Positions 36,626 through 45,330 of a stretch of 64,000 nt of DNA are shown piece by piece (position 1 is the stretch's first letter; every line of letters starts with the position of its first letter). Source of the DNA: Paraburkholderia antibiotica (GTDB taxonomy: Bacteria; Pseudomonadota; Gammaproteobacteria; Burkholderiales; Burkholderiaceae); contig NZ_JABBFZ010000006.1 of the NCBI RefSeq assembly GCF_012927125.1, positions 248,001 to 312,000 of the forward strand, read 5' to 3'. The notes below the pieces were generated by a model, which saw nothing but the letters and a program-made list of their open reading frames with translations, searched no databases and was not told the DNA's origin. A program made the position numbers and the translations under genes.

Positions 36626-38209
36626 TCACCAGTCGCCGAGCAGAATCCCGCCCTTCTCCGACACCTCGGTCCAACGCTCGACCATCCGCGCCGGCGCGGT
36701 CTGCCGCAACGTGCGATGGCGCAGCCAGTCGAACAGACATTCGTGCATGCGCGCGCGCACCGGCGCACGCGCGCTGTCGTTGCCGAGATCGACGAGTTCG
36801 TCGGGATCGTTCACGAGATCGAACAGTTGCGGACGGAAGCCGTCGTAGTACACGTATTTCCAGCGGCCGTCGAAGGCCATGAAGCAGCGGCAGCCGTCAA
36901 GTTCGCGGCCGAGCCGCGAACGCGTGCGCGAGCGGAACGAGTAGTCGAACTCGCTGAAGACCACTTCGCGCCACGGCGTGTTCGCGCCCGCGCCGTGCAG
37001 CAGCGGCTGCAACGAACGACCTTCGAGGATGTGCGTCGGCACCTCGGCGCCAACCGCATCGAGAAAGGTCGGCAGCAGATCGATCGCCTCGACGAGGTTG
37101 CGCTGCACCGTGCCGCGTGTCGCATCGGCCGCGGCGCGCGGATCGACGACGATCAGCGGCACGCGCGACGACGCATCGTGAAACAGCTCCTTTTCGCCGA
37201 GCCAGTGATCGCCGAGATAGTCGCCGTGATCGCTGGTGAAGACGATCATCGTGTCCTTGTCGCGGCCCGTCTCGCGCAGGAACGCGAACAGGCGACCGAG
37301 GTGATCGTCGACCTGCTTGACGAGTCCCATGTAGGTCGGCACGACGGTGCTGCGGACTTCGTCGCGCGAGAAGCTCAGACTTTCGTCGTGCTGCATGAAC
37401 GCGTCGTACACCGGATGCGGGTTGTCGCGCTCGGCCTGCGAGCGTGCGGCGCGTTTGACGTCGTCCGGGCCGTACATGTCGTTGTACGGCGCCGGCACGA
37501 TATACGGCCAGTGCGGCTTGATCAGACTCAAATGCAGGAACCACGGCGCGTCGCCCTGCTCGCGGATGAACGACATCGCGCGATCGATCATGTACGGCGT
37601 TTCGGAATCCTTTTCATCGATGTTCGCGGGCAGCGACGCGTGCCGCATCTTCCAGCCGCTGAGGATTTCGCCGTCCGGCCCCTGCGCCGAATTTGCGTAG
37701 TCATGCCAGGGATTGTCGCCGCCGTAGCCTTTGCCGCGCAGATAGTCGCAGTACGGCGTCTCGACGCGCGAGCCGAACAGGTTCGGATGAATGCCGTCGT
37801 CGCGATCGTACGGCTCGAAACCGCACTCTTCGAGCAGCACCGCGCGCTCCGAGCCCTTCACCATGCCGAGCCGCTGCATGCCGGACGTGTCCGCAACCAT
37901 GTGGGTCTTGCCGGCAAGCGCGACGCGCATGCCGTGCGGACGCAGATAGTCGCCGATCGTCTGCTCGCCGACCGGCAGCGGCACGAAATTCCAGAACGCG
38001 CGATGGCTGTCGACGTAGCGGCCCGTGTAGTACGACATGCGCGACGGCCCGCACACGGGGCTTTGCACGTACGTGCGTTCGAAGCGCACGCCGCGCTTCG
38101 CGAGCGCGTCGATGTTCGGTGTCGCGAGCGTCGGGTGGCCGTAGCAGGACAGATAGTCCCAACGCAATTGATCGCACATCACGAACAGGATGTTGCGGAC
38201 TGTCTCCAT
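36626..38209 (-). CDS. Sulfatase / phosphonate monoester hydrolase family enzyme
   Basis: A 527-residue alkaline-phosphatase-superfamily hydrolase. The formylglycine motif CGPSR (Cys53 to Arg57) marks the catalytic residue that needs maturation; metal-site segments are MCDQLRWD near the start and FTSDHGDYLGDH near residue 325. There is no signal peptide, so it acts in the cytoplasm. The C-terminal pattern FDYSFRSRTRSRLG and WKYVYYDG resembles phosphonate monoester hydrolases as much as sulfatases. AAGGAG precedes the ATG. It lies upstream of the TRAP genes on the same strand. Confidence 0.87.
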   Translation of the reverse strand: METVRNILFVMCDQLRWDYLSCYGHPTLATPNIDALAKRGVRFERTYVQSPVCGPSRMSYYTGRYVDSHRAFWNFVPLPVGEQTIGDYLRPHGMRVALAGKTHMVADTSGMQRLGMVKGSERAVLLEECGFEPYDRDDGIHPNLFGSRVETPYCDYLRGKGYGGDNPWHDYANSAQGPDGEILSGWKMRHASLPANIDEKDSETPYMIDRAMSFIREQGDAPWFLHLSLIKPHWPYIVPAPYNDMYGPDDVKRAARSQAERDNPHPVYDAFMQHDESLSFSRDEVRSTVVPTYMGLVKQVDDHLGRLFAFLRETGRDKDTMIVFTSDHGDYLGDHWLGEKELFHDASSRVPLIVVDPRAAADATRGTVQRNLVEAIDLLPTFLDAVGAEVPTHILEGRSLQPLLHGAGANTPWREVVFSEFDYSFRSRTRSRLGRELDGCRCFMAFDGRWKYVYYDGFRPQLFDLVNDPDELVDLGNDSARAPVRARMHECLFDWLRHRTLRQTAPARMVERWTEVSEKGGILLGDW

Positions 38210-38220
38210 CGTTTGGATCT

Positions 38221-38238
38221 CCTTAGGTGAAGCTAAGG
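38221..38238. promoter_or_regulatory. CCTTAG-N6-CTAAGG inverted repeat over the sulfatase ribosome site
   Basis: CCTTAG and CTAAGG flank six bases and include the AAGGAG ribosome site of the minus-strand sulfatase gene. It may be a regulator site or an mRNA stem that masks initiation. Confidence 0.35.
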
Positions 38239-38279
38239 TAGATCAACGCGGCTGCATTACCGAGCGATTTCTATTAAAA

Positions 38280-38294
38280 TTTCACTCAGTGAAA
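38280..38294. promoter_or_regulatory. 15-bp palindrome TTTCACTCAGTGAAA, likely IclR operator
   Basis: Perfect arms TTTCACT and AGTGAAA around one central base, centred 24 bp before the IclR start and about 78 bp before the divergent sulfatase gene. IclR-family sites are commonly palindromes with a GTGAAA-like arm, so this is a good candidate controlling both directions. Confidence 0.6.
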
Positions 38295-38310
38295 CGCACC
38301 GGAATTCGCG

Positions 38311-39144
38311 ATGTGGTCCCCAAAAGTCAAGACGATCGACGCGCTCGAACGCGGACTGGTCACGCTGAAGACGCTCCAGGAAATGCAGGCCGCGAGCCTG
38401 CACGATCTGCACTTGCGCACCGGCATCCCGAAGGCGACGCTGCTGCGGATTCTTCTGACGTTGGAGCGTCAGGGGCTGATCTGGCAGCGGCTCGCCGACG
38501 GCTTGTTCCGGCCGAGCTATACGCTGCACGAGCGCGCGCGGCATATCGATCGCGTCGATCATCTGATCGAATGCGCGGCGCCGGAGCTGGAGCAGTTGCA
38601 AGGCAGCATCCTGTGGCCATCCGATCTGGCGGTGCGGCGCGGCACGACGATGGCGCTGTGCGAATCGAACCGCACGCGCTCGTACTTCGTCGTCAATCGC
38701 GACAAGCTCGGCTACGAGATCAACATCCTGCGCTCGGCGGTCGGACGCGCGTATCTCGCGTACTGTCCGGACGACGAACGCGAGGAGATTCTCGCGGCGC
38801 TGCGCGAAGGGCGACGCCCCGGCGACGAACTCGCCAGCAATCGCCGCTACGTCGCGCAGTTGCTGCGCGATACGCGCCGGCTCGGCTACGGCGCGCGCGA
38901 TCGCACCTTCGGCGGCGCCTACGACAAGACGCGCGCCGCGTACAACGACGGCCTCTCCGCGATCGCGGTGCCGATCATGGCGCCGGATGGATCGGTGGCG
39001 GCGTGCATCAATATCGTGTGGATCGAACGGCTGTTTAAAGTCGAGGAAATGGCCGCGCGGCATCTGAAGGGGCTGCTCGAGGCGTCGGAGCGGATTGCGG
39101 CGAGGATGGTGGGCGGCACCGCCCAGGCGGAAGAATCGACCTAA
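38311..39144 (+). CDS. IclR-family transcriptional regulator
   Basis: A 277-residue protein with an N-terminal winged helix (SLHDLHLRTGIPKATLLRILLTLE) and a C-terminal effector domain ending with a typical GLSAIAVPIMAPDGSVAACINIVW. It is divergent from the sulfatase-TRAP genes across 101 bp containing a perfect palindrome, so it likely controls them. The ligand is unknown. Confidence 0.88.
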   Translation: MWSPKVKTIDALERGLVTLKTLQEMQAASLHDLHLRTGIPKATLLRILLTLERQGLIWQRLADGLFRPSYTLHERARHIDRVDHLIECAAPELEQLQGSILWPSDLAVRRGTTMALCESNRTRSYFVVNRDKLGYEINILRSAVGRAYLAYCPDDEREEILAALREGRRPGDELASNRRYVAQLLRDTRRLGYGARDRTFGGAYDKTRAAYNDGLSAIAVPIMAPDGSVAACINIVWIERLFKVEEMAARHLKGLLEASERIAARMVGGTAQAEEST

Positions 39145-39247
39145 GTCGCCGCCACCGCCCGGCAAGCGTAGCTATCCACGCCGACGCGCAAACTCCATTC
39201 GCCATAAAGTGTCGAATCTGCGATGTCATCACATAGGGAGGGACATC

Positions 39248-39820
39248 ATGCTGACACACACCGAAGGCCGTCCCGACGGCAATCCGCTCCGCCTTGAACC
39301 GGCCGCCACGCGTGGTCGCGCGCGCCGTCTTCCCGTTACCGCAGCGGCCTTGCTCGCCGCCGCGCTGCTCGCCGGCTGCGCGCAGCCCTGGACCGCATTC
39401 CAGCCCGGCGAAGACGCGTCGCTGCTAGCCACCCGGCTCGGCAAGCCCGCCGAGACCTATAGCCTGCCCGACGGCGGCAAACGTCTGATGTGGCCGACCC
39501 AGCCGCTCGGCTATACGACGATCGCCGCGGATGTGTCGGCGGACGGCAAGATCGAGAGCGTGCGCCAGGTGCTGCAACCCGACGAATTCAACCAGGCGCA
39601 AGTCGGCGCGTGGACCAAGCAGGACGTGCTGGTCCATTTCGGCCGCCCGGCTGCCACCAAAGCGATGCCCCGTCTCAACGAGGAAGTCTGGAGCTACCGC
39701 TATCGGGACAGCGGCACCTGGCAACTGTTGTACAACTTCTATTTCGACCAGTCCGGCGTGCTGCGCCTCACCCAACAGTCTCCCGACCCGCTGCGACAGA
39801 CCGGCAACACGCTTTATTGA
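39248..39820 (+). CDS. Conserved outer-membrane-type lipoprotein, function unknown
   Basis: A 190-residue protein with an unusually long N-terminal region before the hydrophobic core and lipobox LLAGC (Cys44). Two similar segments follow (ASLLATRLGKPAETYSLPDGGKRLMW and a second with VHFGRPAATKAMPRLNEEVWSY), each resembling the short repeats of SmpA/BamE-like lipoproteins. AGGGAGG precedes the ATG. It is not obviously tied to either neighbour. Confidence 0.75.
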   Translation: MLTHTEGRPDGNPLRLEPAATRGRARRLPVTAAALLAAALLAGCAQPWTAFQPGEDASLLATRLGKPAETYSLPDGGKRLMWPTQPLGYTTIAADVSADGKIESVRQVLQPDEFNQAQVGAWTKQDVLVHFGRPAATKAMPRLNEEVWSYRYRDSGTWQLLYNFYFDQSGVLRLTQQSPDPLRQTGNTLY

Positions 39821-39863
39821 GCCTGCTTATTGAGCCCGCTGATTGAGCACGCTCACCGCGCGC

Positions 39864-40565
39864 TCATTCCCCCGCTTCCGCGCTACGCAAGCGCGCACGG
39901 CTATTGGACAGGTGCATGTACATAGCCGCGCGCGCGCCATCGACGTCGCCGCGCGAGATCGCCTCGTAAATATTCGCGTGTTCGCTGTTGACCCGCGTCG
40001 CGTAGCTCGTCGGGTCGAGCCGCGGCCGCGGCGCGAACGACGGATCGAGCTGCGACAGCACGTCGACGAAAAACGGATTGCCGGTCGAGCGCGCAATCTG
40101 GATATGGAACTGAAAGTCGTACGGCGCCGCATCGATACCGGCGCTCGCGTGCGCTTCGAGTTCGTCGAGCGCGGCCTTGATCGCCGCCAGATCCTGGCGC
40201 GATGCGCGCTGCGCGGCGAGGCCCGCGCTTTCCGTTTCGATACAGATGCGCAACTCCAGGATCGCCAGCACGTCGCGGCGCGTACGCGCGGAGGCGGTCG
40301 TCAATCCGACGCTCGGCGCCGGCGTGCCCGCGTCGATGACGTAACTGCCCATGCCCTGACGCGTCTCGATCAGACCGGACATGCGCAGCCGCTGCACCGC
40401 CTCGCGCGCGACCGCGCGGCTCACTTCCTGGGTCCGCATCAACTCGAACTCGGTGGGCAGCTGATCGCCCGGCTTCAGCGCGCCGGTGCTGATCTGCTCG
40501 CTGAGCCAGTCGAAGACGTTTTCGGCGCGCCGTCGGGTGCGACGTGCGGGCAACGGAGAATTCAT
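39864..40565 (-). CDS. GntR-family (FadR subgroup) regulator of the sugar-acid locus
   Basis: A 233-residue protein with winged helix at residues 15-80 (LKPGDQLPTEFELMRTQEVSR, REAVQRLRMSGLI) and an all-helical FCD effector domain (residues 100-225). It is divergent from the enolase-superfamily gene. A GTCAT-ATG-ATGAC palindrome stands before its start, and GATGACTGA recurs upstream of the porin gene, suggesting shared control. The inducer is probably a uronate-derived acid. Confidence 0.87.
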   Translation of the reverse strand: MNSPLPARRTRRRAENVFDWLSEQISTGALKPGDQLPTEFELMRTQEVSRAVAREAVQRLRMSGLIETRQGMGSYVIDAGTPAPSVGLTTASARTRRDVLAILELRICIETESAGLAAQRASRQDLAAIKAALDELEAHASAGIDAAPYDFQFHIQIARSTGNPFFVDVLSQLDPSFAPRPRLDPTSYATRVNSEHANIYEAISRGDVDGARAAMYMHLSNSRARLRSAEAGE

Positions 40566-40598
40566 TGAGTCGTCCAGGTTGGGTGTGATACATTGTCC

Positions 40599-40611
40599 GT
40601 CATATGATGAC
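40599..40611. promoter_or_regulatory. GTCAT-ATG-ATGAC palindrome between GntR and enolase genes
   Basis: A 13-bp inverted repeat 34 bp before the GntR start. The overlapping GATGACTGA (40606-40614) is repeated exactly at 42051-42059 before the porin gene, and GATGACGAA occurs at 42082-42090, supporting a common operator half-site. Confidence 0.5.
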
Positions 40612-40731
40612 TGACAGTAGTTGATATACAGAGTATAGCGCTGGCGCCGCGCGCCCGCGATCCAAGCACACCGCCCGGCAGACCTACGCGCCCCGGGCGA
40701 ACCAGGACTCCTCTTCTCACGGAACCGCACC

Positions 40732-41886
40732 ATGAAGATCGAACGCGTCACGCGCACCGTCTTTACCTATCCCACGCGACGCGCCGTCGACAGCGGCGGC
40801 CACTCGCACCCCGGCGACGAGCGCCAGGCGAGCATGGCCCTGCTCACCATCGAAACGGACACCGGCGCGGCGGGTCACGCGTTCGGGCCGCCCGAAGTGA
40901 TCCGCGAGGAACTCCTCGCCGCGCACGTGCGGCACGTGCTGAGCGGCCGTCATCCGTTCCAGCGCGAGGCGCTGTGGCAAGACCTCGCGCACCGCCAGCG
41001 CGGCAGTGCCGGCCAGTTGACCGACCGCGCGCTCGCGGTCGTCGATCAGGCGCTCTGGGATCTGGCCGGCCGGGCGCTGGGCACGCCGGTCTATCAGCTG
41101 ATCGGCGGCTTCCGCGACAAGGTGCCGGCCTACGGCAGCACGATGTGCGGCGACGAACTGGCCGGCGGCCTCGCCACCCCGGACGACTACGCGCGCTTCG
41201 CCGAACGGCTGGTCGCGCGCGGCTACAAGGCGATCAAGCTGCATACGTGGATGCCGCCGGTCTCGTTCGCACCGGACGTGACGATGGACATCAAGGCCTG
41301 CGCGGCGGTGCGCGAGGCGGTCGGGCCGGAGATCGCGCTGATGCTCGACGGCTACCACTGGTACAGCCGCACCGACGCGCTGCGGATCGGTCGCGCGCTC
41401 GAACAACTGAATTTCGCGTGGTTCGAGGAGATGATGGACGAGCAGAGCATGGCGTCGTACAAATGGCTCGCCGATCAGCTCGACGTGCCGATCGTCGGGC
41501 CGGAATCGATGTCGGGCAAGCACCATCTGCGCGCGGACTGGATTGCCGGCAACGCGTGCGACATCCTGCGGGCGGGCGTGGCCGGCGTCGGCGGCATCTC
41601 GCCGACGCTGAAAGTCGCGCATCTGGCCGAATCGTTCGGGATGAACTGCGAGATTCACGGCAACGGCGCGGCCAATCTGGCCGTCACCGCGGCGATCGCG
41701 AACTGCCGCTGGTACGAGCGCGGCCTGCTGCACCCGTTCCTCGATTACGACCAGCCGCCCGCGTATCTGCGTAGTCTGGCCGATCCGATGGACGCCGACG
41801 GCTTCGTGCATCTGTCGCAGGCGCCGGGTCTCGGCGAGGATATCGACTTCGAGTACATCGCCGCGCATACCGTCCAGCGCAGCTAG
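40732..41886 (+). CDS. Mandelate racemase/enolase-superfamily enzyme, likely acid-sugar dehydratase
   Basis: A 384-residue protein with the capping domain then a modified TIM barrel. Visible are a KxH pair (Lys169-Leu-His171) on the second barrel strand, likely metal ligands Asp206, Glu232 and Glu258, and the general-base His309 in CEIHGNGAANL. The family dehydrates sugar acids such as gluconate or galactarate. Its place with an oligogalacturonate lyase suggests a galacturonate-related acid; the specific substrate is unknown. Confidence 0.83.
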   Translation: MKIERVTRTVFTYPTRRAVDSGGHSHPGDERQASMALLTIETDTGAAGHAFGPPEVIREELLAAHVRHVLSGRHPFQREALWQDLAHRQRGSAGQLTDRALAVVDQALWDLAGRALGTPVYQLIGGFRDKVPAYGSTMCGDELAGGLATPDDYARFAERLVARGYKAIKLHTWMPPVSFAPDVTMDIKACAAVREAVGPEIALMLDGYHWYSRTDALRIGRALEQLNFAWFEEMMDEQSMASYKWLADQLDVPIVGPESMSGKHHLRADWIAGNACDILRAGVAGVGGISPTLKVAHLAESFGMNCEIHGNGAANLAVTAAIANCRWYERGLLHPFLDYDQPPAYLRSLADPMDADGFVHLSQAPGLGEDIDFEYIAAHTVQRS

Positions 41887-41927
41887 ACAGCGGCGGCACG
41901 CCACCCGGTTGTTCGCAGTTGTCCATT

Positions 41928-41963
41928 GAGTTGTCCGCCGGCGTGCGCGCCTGCGGACAACTC
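41928..41963 (+). repeat. 11-bp-arm inverted repeat after the enolase gene
   Basis: GAGTTGTCCGC and GCGGACAACTC are perfect arms separated by 14 bases, 16 bp before the terminator at 41979. It would form a stable stem in the mRNA end. Confidence 0.5.
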
Positions 41964-41978
41964 ACCCACCCCGCCAAT

Positions 41979-42000
41979 GCCCGTCCCACGGGCCTTTTCT
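41979..42000 (+). terminator. Rho-independent terminator of the enolase-superfamily gene
   Basis: GCCCGT-CCC-ACGGGC forms a six-pair stem (41979-41993) followed by CTTTTCTTT. Confidence 0.65.
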
Positions 42001-42191
42001 TTCCCACCACACCCGCCCGCGAGGGTAAACCGCTATTGAGACAGTTGTTCGATGACTGATAATGTTCGTTGTCGGTTGTACGATGACGAATAAATACAAC
42101 AACATCATAACGACCGGCGCAAAAACAAAACATCCGCCCGGCCATCAATGAGCCTCGGGCGCGCCTTCTAACGTGACGGAAGTGAATCAGG
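42001..42191 (+). promoter_or_regulatory. Promoter region of the porin-symporter-lyase operon
   Basis: The rest of the 305-bp gap before the porin gene is AT-rich and contains GATGACTGA (42051-42059), GATGACGAA (42082-42090) and a GTTGTA/TACAAC inverted repeat (42075-42080 and 42095-42100). I see no gene in it. The repeats match the GntR-gene upstream region, suggesting shared control. Confidence 0.5.
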
Positions 42192-43379
42192 ATGTCGACG
42201 GTAACCAGAACGTGCACAGCTCTCGCACTATGCATCGGCCAGTTGGCCGCCGCCTACTCGCCCGAACTGCCGGCCCAGGAGATGCCGGTGCAGTTCTCCG
42301 GATGGTCCGACAAGGCCTACACGCCTGTGGGCGGCGATTCGGTCAATTTCTATGGACGCTTCATCAACTCGATCGACTGGGTCACCGGCGGCGGCAATCA
42401 CGGCAGCGTGCGGATGGCCAACTACGGTTCGGCGTGGGGCTTTCGCGGCTCGGAGACGCTGACCTCTGACCTGAAGGCCGTGTTCCAGGTCGAAAGCGCG
42501 TTCAGCACGACCGACGGCACCGGCACCTTCGGCGGCCGCGAAACCTTCGTCGGCCTCGCGAGCAAAACCTACGGCTCGCTGCGCATGGGCCGCTTCCAGG
42601 CGCCGTTCGACCGTCACGGCATCTTCGGCGACACGCTCGCCGAAACCCAGGGCCTCGGCATCACCACGATACTGTGGTCGAACTGCGGCCTCGGGATGAA
42701 AAGCTCCGCCGGTCTCACGAAGGGCCAAGGCTGCTTCGACATCAAGTACCCGACCTCGATCCGCTACGACTCGCCGAACTTCGGCCCGGTGTTCGGCGCG
42801 GTCCAGTACTACGCATACGATCAGGACGTCAACAACGGCGGTCTCGGCGCGCCGCACGTGTGGTCCGCGTCGCTCAACTACGTGAGCGGCCGGCTGCAGG
42901 CCGCGATCGGCTTCGAGGGCGACTATGGCGTGCTCGGTCCCGGACAGAACAACTACGCGGCGGAAATTCTCGCCGGCTATCAGCTCACGCAATCGGTCTA
43001 CTTCGGCGGCATCGTCCAGCAGTTGAACTACCAGGTCAACGCGCAGCGTCAGAACATCCGCCAGAACATGCTGGGCCTCGTCGCGCGCTATACGCCGGGA
43101 CCGTGGGGCTTCGAGCTGAACTACGGCGTCGCTGGCAGCGGTTATGGCAGCGCACCGGTCGGCGCGTCCGTCGGCGCGGTGAAGAAAGGCCCGGCCACCG
43201 GCGCGCAACACATCGTCTTCACCACGCGCTACGACCTGTCGAAGCGCACCGCGCTGTATGGCCAGCTGGTCGCGCTCAGAAACGCATCGAACGCGATCTA
43301 CAGCATCAAGCCGATGGGCGTGCAGAGCCCCGGCAAAAACGAGCAGGGCATCTCGCTCGGCATGATCCACTACTTCTGA
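42192..43379 (+). CDS. Gram-negative general porin
   Basis: A 395-residue outer-membrane beta-barrel of the Burkholderia/Neisseria porin family, with VNFYGRFINSIDW, ETFVGLASKTYGSLRMGRF and a final aromatic residue (HYF) required for barrel assembly. The N-terminus is atypical: the signal-like segment is short and lacks the usual KKT start, so the start could be misplaced. It likely admits oligogalacturonate-derived sugars, since it precedes a symporter and lyase. Confidence 0.85.
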   Translation: MSTVTRTCTALALCIGQLAAAYSPELPAQEMPVQFSGWSDKAYTPVGGDSVNFYGRFINSIDWVTGGGNHGSVRMANYGSAWGFRGSETLTSDLKAVFQVESAFSTTDGTGTFGGRETFVGLASKTYGSLRMGRFQAPFDRHGIFGDTLAETQGLGITTILWSNCGLGMKSSAGLTKGQGCFDIKYPTSIRYDSPNFGPVFGAVQYYAYDQDVNNGGLGAPHVWSASLNYVSGRLQAAIGFEGDYGVLGPGQNNYAAEILAGYQLTQSVYFGGIVQQLNYQVNAQRQNIRQNMLGLVARYTPGPWGFELNYGVAGSGYGSAPVGASVGAVKKGPATGAQHIVFTTRYDLSKRTALYGQLVALRNASNAIYSIKPMGVQSPGKNEQGISLGMIHYF

Positions 43380-43400
43380 TCCGGCTTAGCGGAGTCACGC

Positions 43401-45200
43401 ATGGATATCAACATACTCGTCGTAGTCGCGTACATCGGCTTTCTGATCGCGATCACCCTGTCGTTCCGTTCCTTCAACCGGAATACCAGCGACTATTTCA
43501 GCGGCGGCGGCAAGGTGCTGTGGTGGATGGTGGGCGCCACCGCGTTCATGACGCAATTCTCCGCGTGGACGTTTACCGGCGCGGCCTCGAAAGCGTTCAA
43601 CGACGGCTTCGCGATCGTCGTGCTGTACCTCGCCAACGCGGTCGGCTATCTGACCAACTACCTGTACTTCGCGCCGCGCTTCCGGCAAATGCGCGTCGTG
43701 ACCGCCACCGAAGCGCTGCGCTCGCGCTTCGGCCGCACCAGCGAACAGAGCTTCGTGTGGCTTAGCGTGCTCGACGGCCTGCTGTCGGCCGGGCAATGGC
43801 TGAACGGGCTCGCGATCATCACCGGCGCGGTGTTTCATCTGCCGGTCGGCACGGTGATCGTCGCGACCGGGCTCGTGGTGATCGCGATGGCGCTCGCCGG
43901 CGGCGCATGGGTAATGGTCGCCTCCGACTATCTGCAGATGCTGATCGTGATGGCCGTCACGTTCACCTGCACGATCGTCGCGCTCGGCAATGCGGGCGGT
44001 ATCACGCCGATCGTCGACAGCTTCCACGACACCTTCTGGATCGGCCATGGTTACGCGTATGCCGGACTGTTCGCGCTGTGGGTCGTGATGATCGTCGTCA
44101 AGCAGATCTTCATGATGAACAACGGCCTGAACTCGTATCGCTACATCTGCGCGAAGGACAGCGAACACGCCCGCAAGGGTGCGTTGCTGACCTGCGTGCT
44201 GAGCGTCGTCGGGCCGCTCGTGTGGTTCGTGCCGGCGTGGTTCATGCACTTCCGGATGCCGGATTTCGCCGGCGACTTCGGCATGCTCGGCCACGACGCG
44301 CGCGAAGCGGTGTTCGTCGCGTTCGTGTCGAAGTTCATGCCGGCCGGCATGCTCGGTCTGCTGATGGCGGCGATGTTCGCCGCGTCGATGTCGGCGATGG
44401 ATGCCGGTATCAACCGCAACGCCGGCTTCTTCGTGCGCAACTTCTATCGCACGGTGCTGCGCCCCAGCGCCAGCGAAAAGGAACTGATGGTTGCGTCGAA
44501 ACTCGCATCGCTGGTATTCGGCCTGATGGTGGTGGGCGTCGGCATGGCGATCAACGCGATTCACGGCATGACGTTGTTCGACATTCTCGTGACGCTGAGC
44601 GCGATGGTCACGTTCCCGCTCGCAGTGCCGGCGATGCTCGGCTTCGTGATCCGCAAAACGCCCGACTGGTCGGGCTGGGCGACGCTGCTGGTCGGCTTCG
44701 CGGTGTCGTACGTGTTCGGCATGCTGATCGGCCAGACGACCATCGAAAACTGGTTCGGCATCAAGCTGAGCGGCCGCGAATGGGCCGACCTGCGGGTGTC
44801 GATCGTGCTCGGCGCGCACGTCGTGATTACCGCCGGCTTCTTCGTGTCGACTCGCCTGTTCTATACGGAAGCGGACGCGAAACGCGCAGCGGAACGGCGC
44901 GAGCTGTTCGAGCGCTGGGATACGCCCGTCGAATCCGACAGCGACGACGCGACCGACAACCAGCGCGAGCATCGTCAGCGCGGTCTGCTCGGCAAGCTCG
45001 TATGCCTCGCGGCGCTCGGCATCATGGCGCTGTCGCTGCTGCCCAACGCGATGAACGGTCGCTTCGTATTCCTGATCTGCGGTGCGATCCTGCTGATTCC
45101 CGGCGCGTGGCTGTATCACTCGGCGAGCGCGGGACGCATGGCCGTGGTCGCCGAGCGCCGCCGCAATCCCAAAAGCAAGATGACGCGCTCGCGTACCTGA
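43401..45200 (+). CDS. Sodium:solute symporter (SSS family)
   Basis: A 599-residue inner-membrane protein with about 13-15 helices. RNTSDYFSGGGKVLWWMVGATAF and MAAMFAASMSAMDAGINRNAG are typical SSS signatures, the latter near the sodium site. A hydrophilic stretch of about 60 residues near 490-540 interrupts the C-terminal helices. It lies 21 bp after the porin stop. By context it carries an oligogalacturonate or galacturonate derivative. Confidence 0.87.
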   Translation: MDINILVVVAYIGFLIAITLSFRSFNRNTSDYFSGGGKVLWWMVGATAFMTQFSAWTFTGAASKAFNDGFAIVVLYLANAVGYLTNYLYFAPRFRQMRVVTATEALRSRFGRTSEQSFVWLSVLDGLLSAGQWLNGLAIITGAVFHLPVGTVIVATGLVVIAMALAGGAWVMVASDYLQMLIVMAVTFTCTIVALGNAGGITPIVDSFHDTFWIGHGYAYAGLFALWVVMIVVKQIFMMNNGLNSYRYICAKDSEHARKGALLTCVLSVVGPLVWFVPAWFMHFRMPDFAGDFGMLGHDAREAVFVAFVSKFMPAGMLGLLMAAMFAASMSAMDAGINRNAGFFVRNFYRTVLRPSASEKELMVASKLASLVFGLMVVGVGMAINAIHGMTLFDILVTLSAMVTFPLAVPAMLGFVIRKTPDWSGWATLLVGFAVSYVFGMLIGQTTIENWFGIKLSGREWADLRVSIVLGAHVVITAGFFVSTRLFYTEADAKRAAERRELFERWDTPVESDSDDATDNQREHRQRGLLGKLVCLAALGIMALSLLPNAMNGRFVFLICGAILLIPGAWLYHSASAGRMAVVAERRRNPKSKMTRSRT

Positions 45201-45330
45201 ACGGGACACGCGCCGGCAACACGCCGAATGCAGGTGAAGAACGCAAGTGAAAGCGTGGCCCTTCACCTGCCAATACAAGAACACAAGAACGACATCGAAC
45301 GGGCGCGCCGCCCGTTCCGAAGGACTGACT

